Part shown: piece by piece, positions 13,991 through 14,133 of the stretch | Layout of the letters: each line of letters opens with the position of its first letter | Numbering within the stretch: the first letter of the stretch is position 1 | Source of the DNA: Paracoccaceae bacterium | GTDB lineage: Bacteria > Pseudomonadota > Alphaproteobacteria > Rhodobacterales > Rhodobacteraceae | Reading direction: 5' to 3' | DNA: 14,133 bases | NCBI GenBank assembly: GCA_007119835.1 | Contig: SKOX01000297.1 | Span: forward strand, 1-14,133 | Notes under the pieces: generated by a model | What the model was told of the DNA's origin: nothing | What the model saw: the letters and a program-made list of their open reading frames with translations, nothing else | Database searches by the model: none | Made by a program: the position numbers and the translations under genes

Positions 13991-14133
13991 ATGAAACGAC
14001 GCACTCTCCTCGCCGCGGCGGCGGCGCTCGCCGGCCTCGCCGCGGCCACGGTCCTGGCCGTCGGGCCGAGCCGCGCCGAGCAGTCGCTCGCGCAGCTTCT
14101 CGCCGGCACCCATGTCCACGGCCTCGCCGTCGA
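13991..14133 (+). CDS. Exported protein, N-terminal 47 codons only; possibly an F510_1955-type beta-propeller family protein
   Basis: The frame starts at ATG 13991, with GGAGA at 13981-13985 five bases ahead, and runs off the window end. It shows a signal peptide: KRR followed by TLL and a long Ala/Leu core, with probable cleavage near SRA-E (residues 27-30). The double arginine before the core is compatible with Tat export. The mature start ends in GTHVHGLAV at the window edge. A T-H-V-H-G-L-A-V start is what I remember for F510_1955-family BNR/sialidase-like propellers, which often occur beside metal-related genes, but 47 codons are too few to be sure. The 288 bp between the preceding hairpin and this gene show no clear promoter or gene. 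Confidence 0.6.
   Translation, partial: MKRRTLLAAAAALAGLAAATVLAVGPSRAEQSLAQLLAGTHVHGLAV

Noticed and set aside
1..14133. tRNA, rRNA, CRISPR array, transposase or prophage genes
   Set aside because: I looked for T-loop-like sequences, regularly spaced repeats and transposase or integrase motifs on both strands and saw none; short or divergent elements could still be missed by eye.

Overview
This is a GC-rich window from an alphaproteobacterial anoxygenic phototroph. It carries the right-hand end of a photosynthesis gene cluster in the order bchM-lhaA-puhA-puhB-puhC-bciE(candidate)-acsF-puhE-hemA. Three things point to an alphaproteobacterium: a type-II reaction-centre H subunit, the oxygen-dependent cyclase AcsF, and a C4-pathway 5-aminolevulinate synthase as the last gene of the cluster. 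AcsF means bacteriochlorophyll can be made with oxygen present, so an aerobic or facultative phototroph is likely. The genus cannot be fixed from this sequence.

Positions 1-7320 (+ strand) form one tightly packed transcription unit with stop/start overlaps or gaps mostly under 25 bp. It joins bacteriochlorophyll synthesis (BchM, AcsF, the BciE candidate), delivery and assembly of the photosynthetic complexes (LhaA, PuhB, PuhC, PuhE), the H subunit itself (PuhA) and tetrapyrrole precursor supply (HemA). The only larger internal gap, 58 bp before the BciE candidate, is unusually A-rich. After a dyad at the end of hemA comes a separate small gene for a Bfd-like [2Fe-2S] protein (7513-7803) with its own possible promoter.

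Positions 7804-9944 hold a convergent interval with two small hairpins, then a minus-strand pair: a 62-residue unknown protein with a strong ribosome binding site, overlapping by ATGA a GntP-family permease. The divergent interval after it (9643-9944) contains a leader hairpin and a perfect 6+6 palindrome.

Positions 9945-13102 (+) are a molybdate uptake locus: a one-domain ModE-type regulator, then modA, modB and modC (binding protein, permease, ATPase).

Positions 13103-14133 look like the start of an envelope or metal-related module. An FNR/FixK-type site precedes a small exported Cys/His-rich protein, which is followed by a strong hairpin and then the first 47 codons of another exported protein. 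No tRNA, rRNA, CRISPR array or insertion sequence was seen. I found no clearly new multi-gene system. The best leads are the 62-aa partner of the permease, the FNR-box/Cys-His module and the odd 3' end of puhE.
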